DNA of 64,000 nucleotides, from NCBI RefSeq assembly GCF_003182135.1, contig NZ_QGTL01000002.1, forward strand, positions 434,001 through 498,000, given 5' to 3'. Below the pieces are notes generated by a model. The model did not search any database, was not told the origin of the DNA, and was given only the letters and a program-made list of their open reading frames with translations. Made by a program: the position numbers and the translations under genes. This DNA comes from Nocardia neocaledoniensis. GTDB taxonomy: Bacteria > Actinomycetota > Actinomycetes > Mycobacteriales > Mycobacteriaceae. Position 1 is the stretch's first letter. Each line of letters starts with the position of its first letter. This document shows positions 1 to 10,459 of this stretch, piece by piece.

Positions 1-1
1 C

Positions 2-478
2 GTCGTGGTCCGGCAGGCGGACACCCTGCGCCGTTTCGCCGAGCACGTCGCGGACAAGCGGGTGGAGTTCCGCGACGCCCTGCCCGCCGACCGCGCGGCG
101 ACCTTCGACCCGATCAAGATCGAGGGCATCGTCGAGAGCGGCACCGGCGTGGTCGTCACCCACGACGATCGCCGCGGCGGACCGCAGGTGCTCGGACGGG
201 CGAGCGTGCCGGAGACCGGCGTGTACTCGACGGTGCTGGCGATCCAGAACCTGTGGCTCGCGGCGACCTCGGAACAGGTCGGCGTCGGCTGGGTGTCGTT
301 CTACGATCCGGACTTCCTGCGCGCGCTGGTCGACCTGCCCGCGGGCATCGAGCCGGTGGCCTGGTTGTGTGTCGGTCCGGTGCGCGAGTTCCAGCGGGTG
401 CCGGACCTGGAACGGTTCGGTTGGCGCTCCGGGCGGGCGCTCACCGAGGCCGTGCACCGCGAAACCTTCGGGGGCTGA
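2..478 (+). CDS. bluB: 5,6-dimethylbenzimidazole synthase (BluB-like), 5' end missing
   Basis: This is the C-terminal part of a nitroreductase-fold flavoprotein of the BluB family, which uses O2 to turn reduced FMN into 5,6-dimethylbenzimidazole, the lower ligand of cobalamin. The reading frame is open to the left edge, so the GTG at 5 is probably internal and the true start lies outside the window. The stretch GVGWVSFYDPDF and the preceding AIQNLWLAATSEQ match the BluB signature, and the ending after REF(x)R(V)PDLERFGW also fits the family. About 158 codons are present against roughly 210-220 expected. It converges on hpf. A general nitroreductase is the alternative call. Confidence 0.8.
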   Translation, partial: VVVRQADTLRRFAEHVADKRVEFRDALPADRAATFDPIKIEGIVESGTGVVVTHDDRRGGPQVLGRASVPETGVYSTVLAIQNLWLAATSEQVGVGWVSFYDPDFLRALVDLPAGIEPVAWLCVGPVREFQRVPDLERFGWRSGRALTEAVHRETFGG

Positions 479-483
479 ACACG

Positions 484-516
484 ATCCGGGCACCCGCTGG
501 TGGCGGATGCCCGGAT
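484..516. terminator. Hairpin between bluB and hpf
   Basis: Perfect 9-bp inverted repeat ATCCGGGCA (484-492) and TGCCCGGAT (508-516) with a 15-nt loop, placed between two convergent genes. There is no clear T-tract, as is common in high-GC actinobacteria. It probably serves both strands. Confidence 0.5.
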
Positions 517-529
517 TCGGTCGGTGCGA

Positions 530-1228
530 TCAGGCCAGTCGGATCAGGCCGTAATCGAAGGCGTGTCTGCGGTAGACCACCGAGGGGCGGTCGGTTTCGC
601 GGTCGTGGAAAAGGAAGAAGTCGTGCCCGACCAGCTCCATCTGGTAGAGCGCGTCGTCGACCGACATGGGTGTCGCGGTGTGCACCTTGGTGCGCACGAT
701 GTGGCCGGGACCGCTGAGGTCCTCCTGTTCCTCACCGTGGTCGTGCGCGGCCGCGCCGTTGGGCGCGGTGAACAGTGCGTCGTCGACGAGTGTCGCGGTG
801 GCCTGCGCGACCGAGACCGGCGTCTTGTCGCCGTAGTGCACGACGCGGCGCTTGTCCTTGCTGCGGCGCAGTCGGCTCTCGATCTTCTGGGTGGCCGATT
901 CGAGCGCCGCGTAGAAGCTGTCTGCACAGGCTTCCGCGCGCACGATCGGGCCACGTCCGCGTGCGGTGATCTCCACACGCTGGCAGGCCTTGCGTTGACG
1001 ACGGTTACGTTCGTGGAACAGTTCCACATCGAACAGGAATATCGACGGATCGAAGCGCTCGAGCCGAGCCAGCTTCTCCGCGACGTGGATTCGATAGTGG
1101 TCGGGGACTTCGACATTTCGACCGGAGACCACCACTTCGGCGTTGGGACTCTGGGTCGAGGTGTCGGCGCTGTCCTCCAGCGCCGTGGGGTCAGCATCTC
1201 GTACTGATGCCCGTGCAGAAGTCGTCAC
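530..1228 (-). CDS. hpf: Ribosome hibernation promoting factor, long form
   Basis: Long-form HPF dimerises 70S ribosomes into inactive 100S particles in stationary phase. The N-terminal S30AE domain begins near residue 29 (NAEVVVSGRNVEVP) and carries the basic stretch ESRLRRSKDKRR. After a variable linker, the last ~50 residues form the C-terminal dimerisation domain (FFLFHDRETDRPSVVYRRH). I chose the GTG at 1228, giving 232 aa, because GGGAGG lies about 7 bases upstream; a longer open frame up to 1426 adds a non-conserved N-terminus. It lies downstream of comF on the same strand with a 185-bp gap, so it probably has its own promoter. Mycobacterial synteny agrees (Rv3241c position). Confidence 0.92.
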   Translation of the reverse strand: MTTSARASVRDADPTALEDSADTSTQSPNAEVVVSGRNVEVPDHYRIHVAEKLARLERFDPSIFLFDVELFHERNRRQRKACQRVEITARGRGPIVRAEACADSFYAALESATQKIESRLRRSKDKRRVVHYGDKTPVSVAQATATLVDDALFTAPNGAAAHDHGEEQEDLSGPGHIVRTKVHTATPMSVDDALYQMELVGHDFFLFHDRETDRPSVVYRRHAFDYGLIRLA

Positions 1229-1413
1229 GCGTACCTCCCGGATATGGCTGTACACGATCGAATGTGTACAGCGGGATTGAGCTGTGCCGATCGGGAATCG
1301 CTCGGCACCAGATGTCCGCGGCGCCACCTCCCAAAACTTGCTCGTTCGGTGTGTGATCGCGACGCTAGTCCGCCACGGGCAAGTGCGCCACTGTTCACGC
1401 AAATTTCGCGGAG

Positions 1414-2058
1414 TCAAGCCGTGCAAGTCACCAAAACCGCGCGCGGACGTACTCCGAACCGGCTAAGGACACGGACCGATTCGGTCACGGTCGCCCCGGT
1501 CGTGAGCACATCGTCGACCAGGATCACCTCGGCGTTCGCGGCGATCGCGGCGGCCGCGGCCTCGTGGTGAACCATCATGATCCGGCCCCGCAGATTGTGT
1601 GCTCGCTCCCTCGTCGTGAGGCCGACCGAATCGCGCACACCCCGGCTCGTCCGCAGCAGTGGCAGGGTCCGGCTATCGATCAGCCACCGCGTCGCCGCGG
1701 CCGCGCAGCGCGTCACCGGGTCGCCACCGCGGCGCCGGGCCGCCGTGGCTCGGGTGGGCGCCGGAACGAGCACCAGCGGGCGCTCAGGGGCCCGCAAGGC
1801 GGCCAGCGCGGTCGCCAGTGCCAGGCCGAGCGGGTCGGCCAGATCGCGCCTACCGTGCTCCTTGGCGGCCAGCACCGCCCGGCCCGCGGGCCCCGCGTAA
1901 GGCGCCAGCGCCCAGCACGGGACGCCGGGATCGGTGCGCGGACGCACCCGTACCGGACCGCGGCCGACCACGGCGGCGCAGACGTCGCACCAGGCGGTGC
2001 CGGGCGCCCCGCAACCGCCACACCGGGCCGGGATGACCAGATCGAGCAGCGTGTTCAC
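1414..2058 (-). CDS. comF: ComF family phosphoribosyltransferase-like protein
   Basis: A 214-aa protein with an N-terminal four-cysteine zinc-binding motif (CGGCGAPGTAWCDVC, about residues 13-27) and a C-terminal type I PRTase fold with the PRPP loop VILVDDVLTTGATV near residues 178-191. ComF proteins are linked to DNA uptake in competent bacteria, and in other bacteria to DNA processing, but the actinobacterial substrate is unknown. The start is GTG at 2058 without a strong ribosome-binding site. It follows lpqB by 32 bp on the same strand, so it is probably cotranscribed with mtrA-mtrB-lpqB. Confidence 0.85.
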   Translation of the reverse strand: MNTLLDLVIPARCGGCGAPGTAWCDVCAAVVGRGPVRVRPRTDPGVPCWALAPYAGPAGRAVLAAKEHGRRDLADPLGLALATALAALRAPERPLVLVPAPTRATAARRRGGDPVTRCAAAATRWLIDSRTLPLLRTSRGVRDSVGLTTRERAHNLRGRIMMVHHEAAAAAIAANAEVILVDDVLTTGATVTESVRVLSRFGVRPRAVLVTCTA

Positions 2059-2090
2059 AGCGACCGAGTATCACCCCGGCCACCGACAGA

Positions 2091-3887
2091 TCAGCTGGGC
2101 AGCACGGGTACGACGCTGTCGCCGGTCAGGCCGGGCACCTCGCGCCAGAAGCGGTCGTTGCGAGCGGGATCAGCGGTCTGCAGTTGCAGCACGGCCCGGG
2201 AATCGGCGACGTACTGGGTGGCGGGCGCGGCGGTCACCACCCGCACCGGCGGGGTGAGGTTCTGCGAGGTCACCGGGCTGAACTGGGAGCCGTCGATGGA
2301 GACGGTGAAGACCGGGTCGACATTGCCCTCGCGGGCGACCATCAGGGTGTCCCCGGTGACCCAGCTCAGCGAGACCGCGCGGGTGCTCAGACCGAGCGCC
2401 ACCGGCACCGGCCTGGTCAGCGCGTATCGGCCGTCGCCGCCGCGTTCGACCACCGCGACGTAGACCTTGCCGTCGGCGATGAGTGCCGCCCGCACGCCGG
2501 TGCGCGACACCGCCACCTCCGAGATCGGCGGCCGGGGCGCGCCCGACCCCTCGAACAGCGCGGAGGTGTCGACATCCTGCACCGAGACATTTCCGGTCGC
2601 GCGATCGGTGACCGCCCGGATGACGCGGTCGCCGTCGACCACCGTCCAGGCCGCGCCGCCGTCGGAGGTCCACGACGGGCGCGCGATGGTGGCGCCCTCC
2701 GCCACCCCGAACGCCTTCGCGCCGTAGTTGCCGATGAGCAGAGTCCGGCCCGGCTCCGGAGCCGGTCGGCCGGTGTCGGCCACGGCGGCGACGAACTGAC
2801 CGTCCGCGGAGATCCCGACCGACTGCAGGTTGGTCGCCTCGCCGAAGGAGCCGCTCGGGGTGACGATGCCGTCCTGGGTCACCTGCACGAGGGTGCCGTT
2901 GCGCAGCGCGTGCAGCCCGATCCGGTTCTGGCCGGGGGCCGAGGCGCTGAACTGGTCGAGGTCGGCGACCGACCAGCCGTTGGCCGCGTACCGGTCGTCG
3001 AGTGGCTTGCCGTCGGCGAGCAACACGTACGGGCCGAGGATGTCGGCGCCGGCCAGGGTCATCACCACCTGCGCGGCGAGCAGCTCGCGTTCGCGCTGGC
3101 CGAGAGTGCCTGCCCCGGCGAAGTCGATGCGCACCCCGCCGATGCCGATGCCCACCTCGCCGGGTTCGTTGTTGGCCTTGGTGATCGGGCCGCGGACGCT
3201 GATCGGCGCGGCCAGCTGATTGCGCACGACGGGGGCGATGGTCGACTGCGGACCGCTGCCGAGCATCGCGATCAGCCGCTCGGTGAGCTGGGCGCGCGGC
3301 ACCGACACCCAGCGCGGGTCCGGGACCAGTACCGAGCTGGCCGGATCGACGTACTGCAGCACGTAGCGGCGGTACACCTTCTCGAAGGTGCTGGAGTCGA
3401 AGACGACACCGTCGGGCAGATCGGTGATCCGCCATTCGCCGTCGATCTTGCTCATCTCGATCTTGTTCTCGAGCGTCCCCTCGACGGCGCGATAGCTGCC
3501 GTCGCCCGCCAGCTCGCCGACCTTGCGCGCGCGGATCACGTAGCTGGCCTTGTCGCCGGAGCGCGATTCGCGCAGGGTGTCCGGGCGGTCGACGATCGTG
3601 GTGCTCGCCTCGTCGTTCCACTCGGCCGCCGCGTCGGGCGCCATGTACTGCCTGGCCGCCGCGTGCCGGTTCGCCGGATCGGCGCTGGCGGTGAGGAAGT
3701 CGCCGACCAGCAGGTCGGGGTCGCGGCCGGACTGCGGCGGCGGCGGGCCCTCGGAGGTCGGCGCGCGGTTGATGGTGCCCAGTGCCTGCGGCGCCGAGGA
3801 CTCCGGCAGGCTGGCGCAGCCGCTCAGGACCAGCAGGCCCGCCAGCACGGTCGCCAGCAGGGCTGCGCCACGACCCGCGTTCGTCAT
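2091..3887 (-). CDS. lpqB: Lipoprotein LpqB, MtrAB accessory factor
   Basis: A 598-aa exported lipoprotein. The signal peptide ends in the lipobox LSGC with the lipidated Cys at residue 24. A GerMN-like domain lies in the N-terminal half, and the rest is a beta-propeller-like region with repeats such as [12 protein letters not shown]. In mycobacteria LpqB binds the sensor domain of MtrB and tunes its signalling on cell wall and division status. The ATG at 3887 overlaps the mtrB stop by four bases (ATGA), which fixes the start and shows translational coupling. Upstream in-frame codons lie inside mtrB and were ignored. Confidence 0.93.
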   Translation of the reverse strand: MTNAGRGAALLATVLAGLLVLSGCASLPESSAPQALGTINRAPTSEGPPPPQSGRDPDLLVGDFLTASADPANRHAAARQYMAPDAAAEWNDEASTTIVDRPDTLRESRSGDKASYVIRARKVGELAGDGSYRAVEGTLENKIEMSKIDGEWRITDLPDGVVFDSSTFEKVYRRYVLQYVDPASSVLVPDPRWVSVPRAQLTERLIAMLGSGPQSTIAPVVRNQLAAPISVRGPITKANNEPGEVGIGIGGVRIDFAGAGTLGQRERELLAAQVVMTLAGADILGPYVLLADGKPLDDRYAANGWSVADLDQFSASAPGQNRIGLHALRNGTLVQVTQDGIVTPSGSFGEATNLQSVGISADGQFVAAVADTGRPAPEPGRTLLIGNYGAKAFGVAEGATIARPSWTSDGGAAWTVVDGDRVIRAVTDRATGNVSVQDVDTSALFEGSGAPRPPISEVAVSRTGVRAALIADGKVYVAVVERGGDGRYALTRPVPVALGLSTRAVSLSWVTGDTLMVAREGNVDPVFTVSIDGSQFSPVTSQNLTPPVRVVTAAPATQYVADSRAVLQLQTADPARNDRFWREVPGLTGDSVVPVLPS

Positions 3888-5770
3888 GACTGTCGGTCTC
3901 CGGTCTCGGTGGACATCGGCTCCTCGTCGTCGGTGGCGGCCGGCCCGGTGGCCGGCGGCTCGGCCGCGCCGGCGGGCCCGGGGGCCTCGGGTGCCGTGGC
4001 CCCCGCGGGCTCGACGGTATCGGGTTCGTCGTCCTGGCCGACCTCGGGCAGCGCGGGCACCTTGCGCAGCATGGGTTCCAGCGCGAGTGGGCTGCCACCC
4101 AGTTTGCGACCGCGCACCATCGGCAGCAGCAGCCGGAAGCTGGCGCCGACGCCGGGATCGCCCCACGCCTCGAGCCTGCCCTCGTGCAGGTTGGCGTCCT
4201 CGACGCTGATCGACAGGCCGAGGCCGGTGCCGCCGGAGCGGCGCACCCGCGAGGGGTCCGAGCGCCAGAACCGGTTGAACACCAGCTTCTCCTCGCCCGG
4301 CCGCAGGCCGACGCCCTGGTCGCGGACCACGGTCGCGACCGCGTTGGCCTCGCTGTCGCCGCGCATCCGGATCAGCACCGGCTTGCCCTCGCTGTGGTCG
4401 ATGGCGTTGGCGAGCAGGTTGCGCAGCACTCGCTCGACGCGCCGCGGGTCGACCTCGGCGACGACCGGTTCCTCGGGCAGGTCGATGACCAGCTCGACCC
4501 CGGCCTCCTTGGCCAGGTGCCGCACCGTGGTGATCGCGGCCCGCGCGCACATCCGCATGTCCAGCGATTCCACCTGCAGTTCGGCGACGCCGGCGTCGTG
4601 CCGGGAGATCTCGAGCAGGTCGTTGAGCAGGCCCTCGAATCGGTCCAGCTCGTTGACCAGCAGTTCGGAGCTGCGGGCCAGCGCCGGATCCAGGTCGTCA
4701 CTGGAGCCGTGGATGAGGTCGGCCGCCATCCGGACCGTGGTGAGCGGCGTGCGCAGCTCGTGGCTGACATCGGAGGTGAACCGGCGTTGCAGATTGCCGA
4801 ATTCCTCCAGCTGGGTGATCTGGTTGGACAGGCTCTCGGCCATCTCGTTGAACGCCTGCGCGAGCCGGGCCATGTCGTCCTCGCCGCGCACCAGCATGCG
4901 TTCCTTGAGCCTGCCGTCGGCGAAGCGGCCCGCGATCCGCGCCGCCGACCGGATCGGCAGCACCACCTGCCTGGTGACCAGCGCCGTGATCGCGGCGAGC
5001 AGTACCAGCAGTACGACGCCGCCGATGAGCATCGTGCCGCGCATCAGCGACAGGCTCGACTCCTCGCTGGCCAGCGGGAAGATCAGGTAGATCTCCAGCG
5101 TCGCCACCTCGGCGCTGGGGCTGCCGATGATCAGCGCCCTGCCGCGGTAGCCGTCCGGGTCGGCGACGGTGGTGAACTGGTAGGACACCTGGTTGCGCTG
5201 CACGAAGCGGCGCAGCTCCTGGGGCACCTCGGAGATGGAACTGGTCGCGATCTCCTGCGGCGGCGTCCCGCCGACCATCGCCAGCGCCGAGTCGAAGCTG
5301 CCCGCGGCACCACTGGACTGCCCGCCGCTGCGGCTCGACAGCGCGGCCCGCGCGTCGGCCAGCTGTTGCTGCTGGCTGGTGGCGTCGTGCACGCCGGAGA
5401 GGATGTTCTCGATCGTGCTGCGCGCACGATCCATCTCCTCGACCGCCGCGTTGATCTTGGCCTCGAGCAGCCGGTCGGTGATCTGACCGGTCAGCACGAC
5501 ACCGAGGATCGTGATGACGATGAGCGAGAGAGTCAGCGTCGAGACGATGACACGCAGCTGCAGCGACCGGCGCCAGAGATGACCCAGCGCGGTCCCGACG
5601 GCCTGGAACCAGGCCATGACGGGATCCGCCCATCGCCGCAACCGCGTGACGAAGGTGTGCGCACGTCCGTCGTGCGCTGGAGGCGCTGACGCTGTACCGG
5701 CAGGTCGACCGTCGGTCACAGCGGCGCCTCGCGGGTACCGATCACGGCGGTCCGGCCTTGTAGCCGACAC
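3884..5770 (-). CDS. mtrB: Two-component sensor histidine kinase MtrB
   Basis: Membrane histidine kinase partner of MtrA that responds to cell-wall and division cues. It has a cytoplasmic N-terminus, a first membrane segment around [20 protein letters not shown], an extracytoplasmic domain of about 170 residues, a second membrane segment ([16 protein letters not shown]), a HAMP domain, the H-box [13 protein letters not shown], and a C-terminal ATPase with G boxes ([16 protein letters not shown]). The last ~70 residues are Pro/Ala/Glu-rich. The start is uncertain: ATG 5770 overlaps mtrA by 29 bases, while GTG 5719 would give a protein 17 residues shorter. The stop overlaps lpqB by four bases. 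Confidence 0.93.
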   Translation of the reverse strand: MSATRPDRRDRYPRGAAVTDGRPAGTASAPPAHDGRAHTFVTRLRRWADPVMAWFQAVGTALGHLWRRSLQLRVIVSTLTLSLIVITILGVVLTGQITDRLLEAKINAAVEEMDRARSTIENILSGVHDATSQQQQLADARAALSSRSGGQSSGAAGSFDSALAMVGGTPPQEIATSSISEVPQELRRFVQRNQVSYQFTTVADPDGYRGRALIIGSPSAEVATLEIYLIFPLASEESSLSLMRGTMLIGGVVLLVLLAAITALVTRQVVLPIRSAARIAGRFADGRLKERMLVRGEDDMARLAQAFNEMAESLSNQITQLEEFGNLQRRFTSDVSHELRTPLTTVRMAADLIHGSSDDLDPALARSSELLVNELDRFEGLLNDLLEISRHDAGVAELQVESLDMRMCARAAITTVRHLAKEAGVELVIDLPEEPVVAEVDPRRVERVLRNLLANAIDHSEGKPVLIRMRGDSEANAVATVVRDQGVGLRPGEEKLVFNRFWRSDPSRVRRSGGTGLGLSISVEDANLHEGRLEAWGDPGVGASFRLLLPMVRGRKLGGSPLALEPMLRKVPALPEVGQDDEPDTVEPAGATAPEAPGPAGAAEPPATGPAATDDEEPMSTETGDRQS

Positions 5771-6419
5771 CGCGGACGGTCAGCACGATCTCCGGGTTCT
5801 CCGGATCCTTCTCGACCTTGGCGCGTAGTCGCTGCACGTGCACGTTCACCAGGCGGGTGTCGGCCGCGTGCCGGTAGCCCCAGACCTGCTCGAGCAGCAC
5901 CTCGCGGGTGAACACCTGCCGCGGCTTGCGCGCGAGCGCGACCAGCAGGTCGAACTCCAGCGGGGTGAGCGAGATCTGCGTGCCGCCGCGGGTCACCTTG
6001 TGCGCGGGCACGTCGATGACGATGTCGGCGATCGAGAGCAGCTCGGCCGGCTCGTCCTCGGTGCGGCGCAGCCGCGCGCGCACGCGGGCGACGAGCTCCT
6101 TGGGCTTGAACGGCTTGACGATGTAATCGTCGGCGCCGGACTCCAGACCGAGCACCACGTCGACCGTGTCGGTCTTGGCGGTGAGCATCACGATCGGGAC
6201 GCCGGAATCGGCCCGCAGGACCCGGCACACGTCGATGCCGTTCATGCCGGGCAGCATCAGGTCCAGCAAAACCAGGTCGGGGCGGATCTCCCGCACCGCC
6301 GACAGGGCCTGCGTGCCGTCGCCGACCACGTGCGGGTCGAACCCTTCCCCGCGCAAGACGATGGTCAGCATCTCAGCGAGCGCCATATCGTCGTCGACGA
6401 CCAGAATCTTGGGCTTCAT
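5742..6419 (-). CDS. mtrA: DNA-binding response regulator MtrA
   Basis: OmpR-family response regulator of 225 aa. The receiver domain has the acidic pocket D9-D11, phospho-acceptor D53 (VLLDLMLPG) and conserved K102 (IVKPFKP). The C-terminal winged helix has the typical [17 protein letters not shown] and [15 protein letters not shown] segments. In mycobacteria and corynebacteria it controls cell-wall hydrolases, division and replication genes and is often essential. It leads mtrA-mtrB-lpqB, with tmk 78 bp upstream on the same strand. The length and ATG start match the mycobacterial protein closely. Confidence 0.97.
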   Translation of the reverse strand: MKPKILVVDDDMALAEMLTIVLRGEGFDPHVVGDGTQALSAVREIRPDLVLLDLMLPGMNGIDVCRVLRADSGVPIVMLTAKTDTVDVVLGLESGADDYIVKPFKPKELVARVRARLRRTEDEPAELLSIADIVIDVPAHKVTRGGTQISLTPLEFDLLVALARKPRQVFTREVLLEQVWGYRHAADTRLVNVHVQRLRAKVEKDPENPEIVLTVRGVGYKAGPP

Positions 6420-6497
6420 AGTCCTATGTTGTCATCTCCCAGGCCAGGATCGGGCCGCCACGCCATTAATCGCGCGAACCTCCTGGCGTATCCAACC

Positions 6498-7145
6498 TTA
6501 TCCGGCAAAGATTTCCGAGCAGAGGGTGAGCAGGGTCGGCCTGTCGTCATCGGATCGGTATGTCCACCACCGGCCGTGCCAGTCCCGGTCGGCCAGCTGC
6601 CGGTAGACCTCCCCGGTGCGCTGTTGCAGGCCACCGTCGCGCTCGTAGGCGTCGAGGGCGCGGGTGGCGTCCATTTCGCCACGGCGCCGGGCACGTTCGG
6701 CGGCGACCTCGGTGGGGATGTCGATCAGGACGGTGAGATCGGGCTCGGGCAGGCGCAGCCTGCCGTATTCCAGATCGCCCACCCAGCCGACGATTTCGCC
6801 GTCGGCGTCCTGGGCGGCCCTGGCCGCCGAATACGCCGCGTTGGAGGCCACCCAGCGGTCCAGGATCACGATGTCGTTGGCATCCAACAGGTTCGACAGT
6901 TCCGCGCGCGCGTCGGCGCGGTCGAGGGCGAACATGATCGCCATCGCGTTGATCGAGCCGGCCAGGTCGCCGTGGCCGCCGCGCAGCGCCTCGGCGGCGA
7001 GGTCGGCGTGGATCGAACGGCCGTACTGCGGGAACGCCAGGCTCGCGGCGCGCAGGCCCTTACCGGACAGGTCTTCGATCAGGCCGTCGATGAGCGTGCG
7101 CTTGCCGGCGCCGTCGAGTCCTTCCACCGCTATCAGTACGCCCAT
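6498..7145 (-). CDS. tmk: Thymidylate kinase
   Basis: dTMP kinase of 215 aa converts dTMP to dTDP for DNA synthesis. The P-loop is GLDGAGKRT (residues 9-17); the Lys-Arg-Thr end is typical of the mycobacterial enzyme. The DR(W/Y)-type motif LDRWVASNAAYSAARA and an arginine-rich region (RARRRGEMD) that could form the LID follow. I chose ATG 7145, which places the P-loop at the usual distance from the N-terminus; the longer frame to 7268 adds an unconserved tail. It sits directly upstream of mtrA, as in mycobacteria. Confidence 0.93.
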   Translation of the reverse strand: MGVLIAVEGLDGAGKRTLIDGLIEDLSGKGLRAASLAFPQYGRSIHADLAAEALRGGHGDLAGSINAMAIMFALDRADARAELSNLLDANDIVILDRWVASNAAYSAARAAQDADGEIVGWVGDLEYGRLRLPEPDLTVLIDIPTEVAAERARRRGEMDATRALDAYERDGGLQQRTGEVYRQLADRDWHGRWWTYRSDDDRPTLLTLCSEIFAG

Positions 7146-7381
7146 GATCGGTGAGATTACCCGGCCGGCGAACGTGCCCGACGCCGGTGTGACCGCGAGC
7201 GGCGCGGCGGGCGGGTCACGTAGGCCCATTGACGCTCCGAGCGGGGCGAAATTCGCCGATTCCGCCATTCGCGGATATGTGAAGTGTTCTCATTCCAGAG
7301 TCTGCGGAGCCGGCGCCCGCCCCGGCTCCGCGGGCGCACCACCCCCGGCCCGGCCGGGACCCGCTCGACCCAGGAGTCACC

Positions 7382-7642
7382 ATGCGCCACCGCACCACCC
7401 GCCGCGCCGCCGTCGCCGCCGCGGCTCTCGGACTCACCCTCGCCGGCAGCGGCCTCGCCGCCGCCGCGCCGACGGCCGAACCGATCCGGCACGGTCACCA
7501 CGATCGCTCCGGCCTGCTCTCCGGTTCCGCCGAAGCGGGGTCCTCCGCGCTCGGCTCGGCCGCCCGCGGCTCGGCCGAACTCGCCGCCTGCGTGCTGCTC
7601 GAGGCCGTCGTCCCGCTGCCGGTGTGCCTGCTGCTCAGCTGA
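7382..7642 (+). CDS. Small secreted protein with paired cysteines (1 of 4)
   Basis: An 86-aa protein of unknown function. It has a twin-Arg-containing but probably Sec-type signal peptide (MRHRTTRRAAVAAAALGLTL, cleavage expected after AAAA near residue 29). The mature part of about 57 residues contains two cysteines in CVLLEAVVPLPVC near the C-terminus, preceded by Gly/Ser/Ala-rich sequence. AGGAG lies about 8 bases before the ATG. It is the first of four small exported genes in a row on this strand, and the most divergent one. The signal peptide and Cys pair are visible; no function can be assigned. Confidence 0.65.
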   Translation: MRHRTTRRAAVAAAALGLTLAGSGLAAAAPTAEPIRHGHHDRSGLLSGSAEAGSSALGSAARGSAELAACVLLEAVVPLPVCLLLS

Positions 7643-7716
7643 GCGCGACGGGCACGGACCCTGCCACCAGAACTGCGGTCTGGTCCGTGCCCACCGCACC
7701 CGGCGAGGATTCCGCC

Positions 7717-7917
7717 ATGCACAAGATCGTCCGCACCACCGCCGCCACGCTCGCCCTCACCGCCGCCCTGGCCTGCGGCACCGCCACCGCCACCGCCGAG
7801 ACCCCGGTCGCCGGCCCCGCCACCGGCTCGTCGGAGGCCTTCAACTCCGTGATGTGCGCCGTCCTCGGCCTCAGCAGCCAGCACAACATCTTCTGCACCG
7901 GCGTGATCATCGGCTGA
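7717..7917 (+). CDS. Small secreted protein with TGSS...C...CTG motif (2 of 4)
   Basis: A 66-aa predicted secreted protein. Residues 1-28 form a signal peptide ending TATATAETP. The mature peptide is only about 38 residues, with TGSS, then MCAVLGL and finally FCTGV, so one disulfide is possible. The start at ATG 7717 has GAGGAT 6 bases upstream. It shares the TGSS-LC-x-CT pattern with the two genes that follow, which argues that these are real paralogues although very short. Function is unknown; a structural or antagonistic secreted peptide is possible but not shown. Confidence 0.6.
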   Translation: MHKIVRTTAATLALTAALACGTATATAETPVAGPATGSSEAFNSVMCAVLGLSSQHNIFCTGVIIG

Positions 7918-7961
7918 CCGAGCCAGGCACCGGACCCGAACGCTCTCCCCGAAGGCACACC

Positions 7962-8387
7962 ATGCTCGTTCGCACACTGACCACCTCGACCGCCGCCCTG
8001 GCCGCCGTCGCCCTGCTCGGCACGGGCCCCGCGACGGCGCAGCAGCCCCCGCCCGCACCGACCACCGCGGTCGCCGACAGCGGCAGCGCGCTGCTCGCCC
8101 CACTGAGCTTCCTCGCCGGCCTGCTCGACGTCCTCCAGTGCGGCTCCTCCTGCGGCGCGGGCGAGGCCGCGCACACCGGCACCGAGGTCGCCAGCGGGTC
8201 CGACGCCGTCCTGCCGCTGTTCAACGACCTGGTCATGTCCGGCTCGGGACAGGCCGTGATCACCGGGAGCAACGCGCTCGGCGCGGCGACCGGCTCGTCC
8301 GACCTGCTCGGCGCCCTGTTGTGCGGCGCCCTGACGGCCAGCGCGGACGGCGGTCCGACGATCTGCACCACAGGCCCCGTCGGCTGA
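7962..8387 (+). CDS. Small secreted protein with two Cys pairs (3 of 4)
   Basis: A 141-aa predicted secreted protein. The signal peptide (MLVRTLTTSTAALAAVALLG) is expected to be cut after ATA near residue 26. The mature part has CGSSC in the middle and the family motif ATGSS...LLCGAL...ICTTG at the C-terminus, so it looks like an enlarged member of the family. It has many Gly, Ser and Ala residues and no membrane segment after the signal. GAAGG precedes the ATG by 6 bases. It is followed by a strong hairpin and then a fragment of sahH. Confidence 0.62.
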   Translation: MLVRTLTTSTAALAAVALLGTGPATAQQPPPAPTTAVADSGSALLAPLSFLAGLLDVLQCGSSCGAGEAAHTGTEVASGSDAVLPLFNDLVMSGSGQAVITGSNALGAATGSSDLLGALLCGALTASADGGPTICTTGPVG

Positions 8388-8404
8388 ACGTCCCCCGACA
8401 ACGG

Positions 8405-8437
8405 AACCGGCCCGCCGACAGTGTCGGCGGGCCGGTT
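8405..8437. terminator. Perfect 16-bp hairpin after secreted gene 3
   Basis: Arms 8405-8420 and 8422-8437 (AACCGGCCCGCCGACA and its exact complement) are separated by a single base, so the real loop will be a few bases with a slightly shorter stem. It lies 17 bp after the stop of the third secreted gene and just before the truncated sahH tail, the position the matching hairpin at 8848 takes before the intact sahH. Confidence 0.75.
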
Positions 8438-8450
8438 CACTGCGTGCTCG

Positions 8451-8489
8451 GTAGCGGTCCGGCTTGTACGGCCTTCCACGTCCACGCCG
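8451..8489 (-). repeat. Truncated duplicate of the sahH 3' end
   Basis: This 39-bp segment matches the last ~46 bp of sahH (8901-8946), including the codons for GVDVEG, with a 6-base gap and a 1-base deletion that shifts the frame. No start or domain remains, so it is a remnant. Its place after a secreted gene and a hairpin copies the arrangement at the intact sahH. Confidence 0.8.
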
Positions 8490-8624
8490 TTGGCGAAGGC
8501 GCCGGTAGCACACAGGGTCAGAAGTGAGTACATTTCACATGCCCCGGCTTTTCGGGTCTGGAGTCCGATGTGACCGCGCGGCATCGTGTGCGCATATCGC
8601 ACCAGCACCGCCGAAGGACCGCCG

Positions 8625-8843
8625 ATGTTCCGCACGTTCACCATCTCCCTCGCGGCTCTGGCCGCCACCACCGTGCTCACGGCGGGCCCCGCGCTCGCCG
8701 CCCCGGCCGAAGGGGTCGACAGCGGCTCCGCCTCCGCGACCGGCTCCTCCACCATCGCATGGGCGCTGCTGTGCGCTGTGACTTCGATCAGCTCCGGATC
8801 CGACAGCAACACCTGGTGCACCGGCCCGAACCCCGGCGCTTGA
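8625..8843 (+). CDS. Small secreted protein with TGSS...C...CTG motif (4 of 4)
   Basis: A 72-aa predicted secreted protein. The signal peptide (MFRTFTISLAALAATTVLTA) is probably cut after ALA near residue 25. The mature part of about 47 residues carries ATGSS, ALLCAVT and TWCTGPNPG, the same pattern as the two preceding members. I chose ATG 8625 because GAAGGA lies 6 bases upstream; an earlier in-frame start at 8586 would spoil the signal peptide. It is followed within 5 bp by a hairpin shared with convergent sahH. Function is unknown. Confidence 0.65.
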   Translation: MFRTFTISLAALAATTVLTAGPALAAPAEGVDSGSASATGSSTIAWALLCAVTSISSGSDSNTWCTGPNPGA

Positions 8844-8847
8844 CCGA

Positions 8848-8884
8848 AACTGGCCCAGCGACATGGGAAGTCGCTGGGCCAGTT
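8848..8884. terminator. Bidirectional hairpin between secreted gene 4 and sahH
   Basis: Perfect 15-bp arms AACTGGCCCAGCGAC (8848-8862) and GTCGCTGGGCCAGTT (8870-8884) with a 7-nt loop, centred between two convergent stops at 8843 and 8898. Confidence 0.85.
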
Positions 8885-8897
8885 CGCGTTTCGCGAC

Positions 8898-10379
<1,482 letters not shown>

Positions 10380-10459
10380 CAGCCTCTCCTGGTAGTCAGT
10401 ACCGAGGCAAGGCTACCGCCTGTGGGCGCGCTCGTTCCCCGGTCGGTCGGGCGGTGCGC

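Noticed and set aside
2184..5090. Very long open frame (968 codons) opposite lpqB and mtrB
   Set aside because: High-GC shadow of well-supported genes; its product has no recognisable domain and low-complexity composition.
7157..7699. Minus-strand frame upstream of tmk, and the N-terminal extension of tmk to 7268
   Set aside because: No conserved sequence; the P-loop position fixes the tmk start at 7145.
10380..10459. Possible SAH riboswitch before sahH
   Set aside because: Only 80 bp are available and I could not trace the conserved core; no support.
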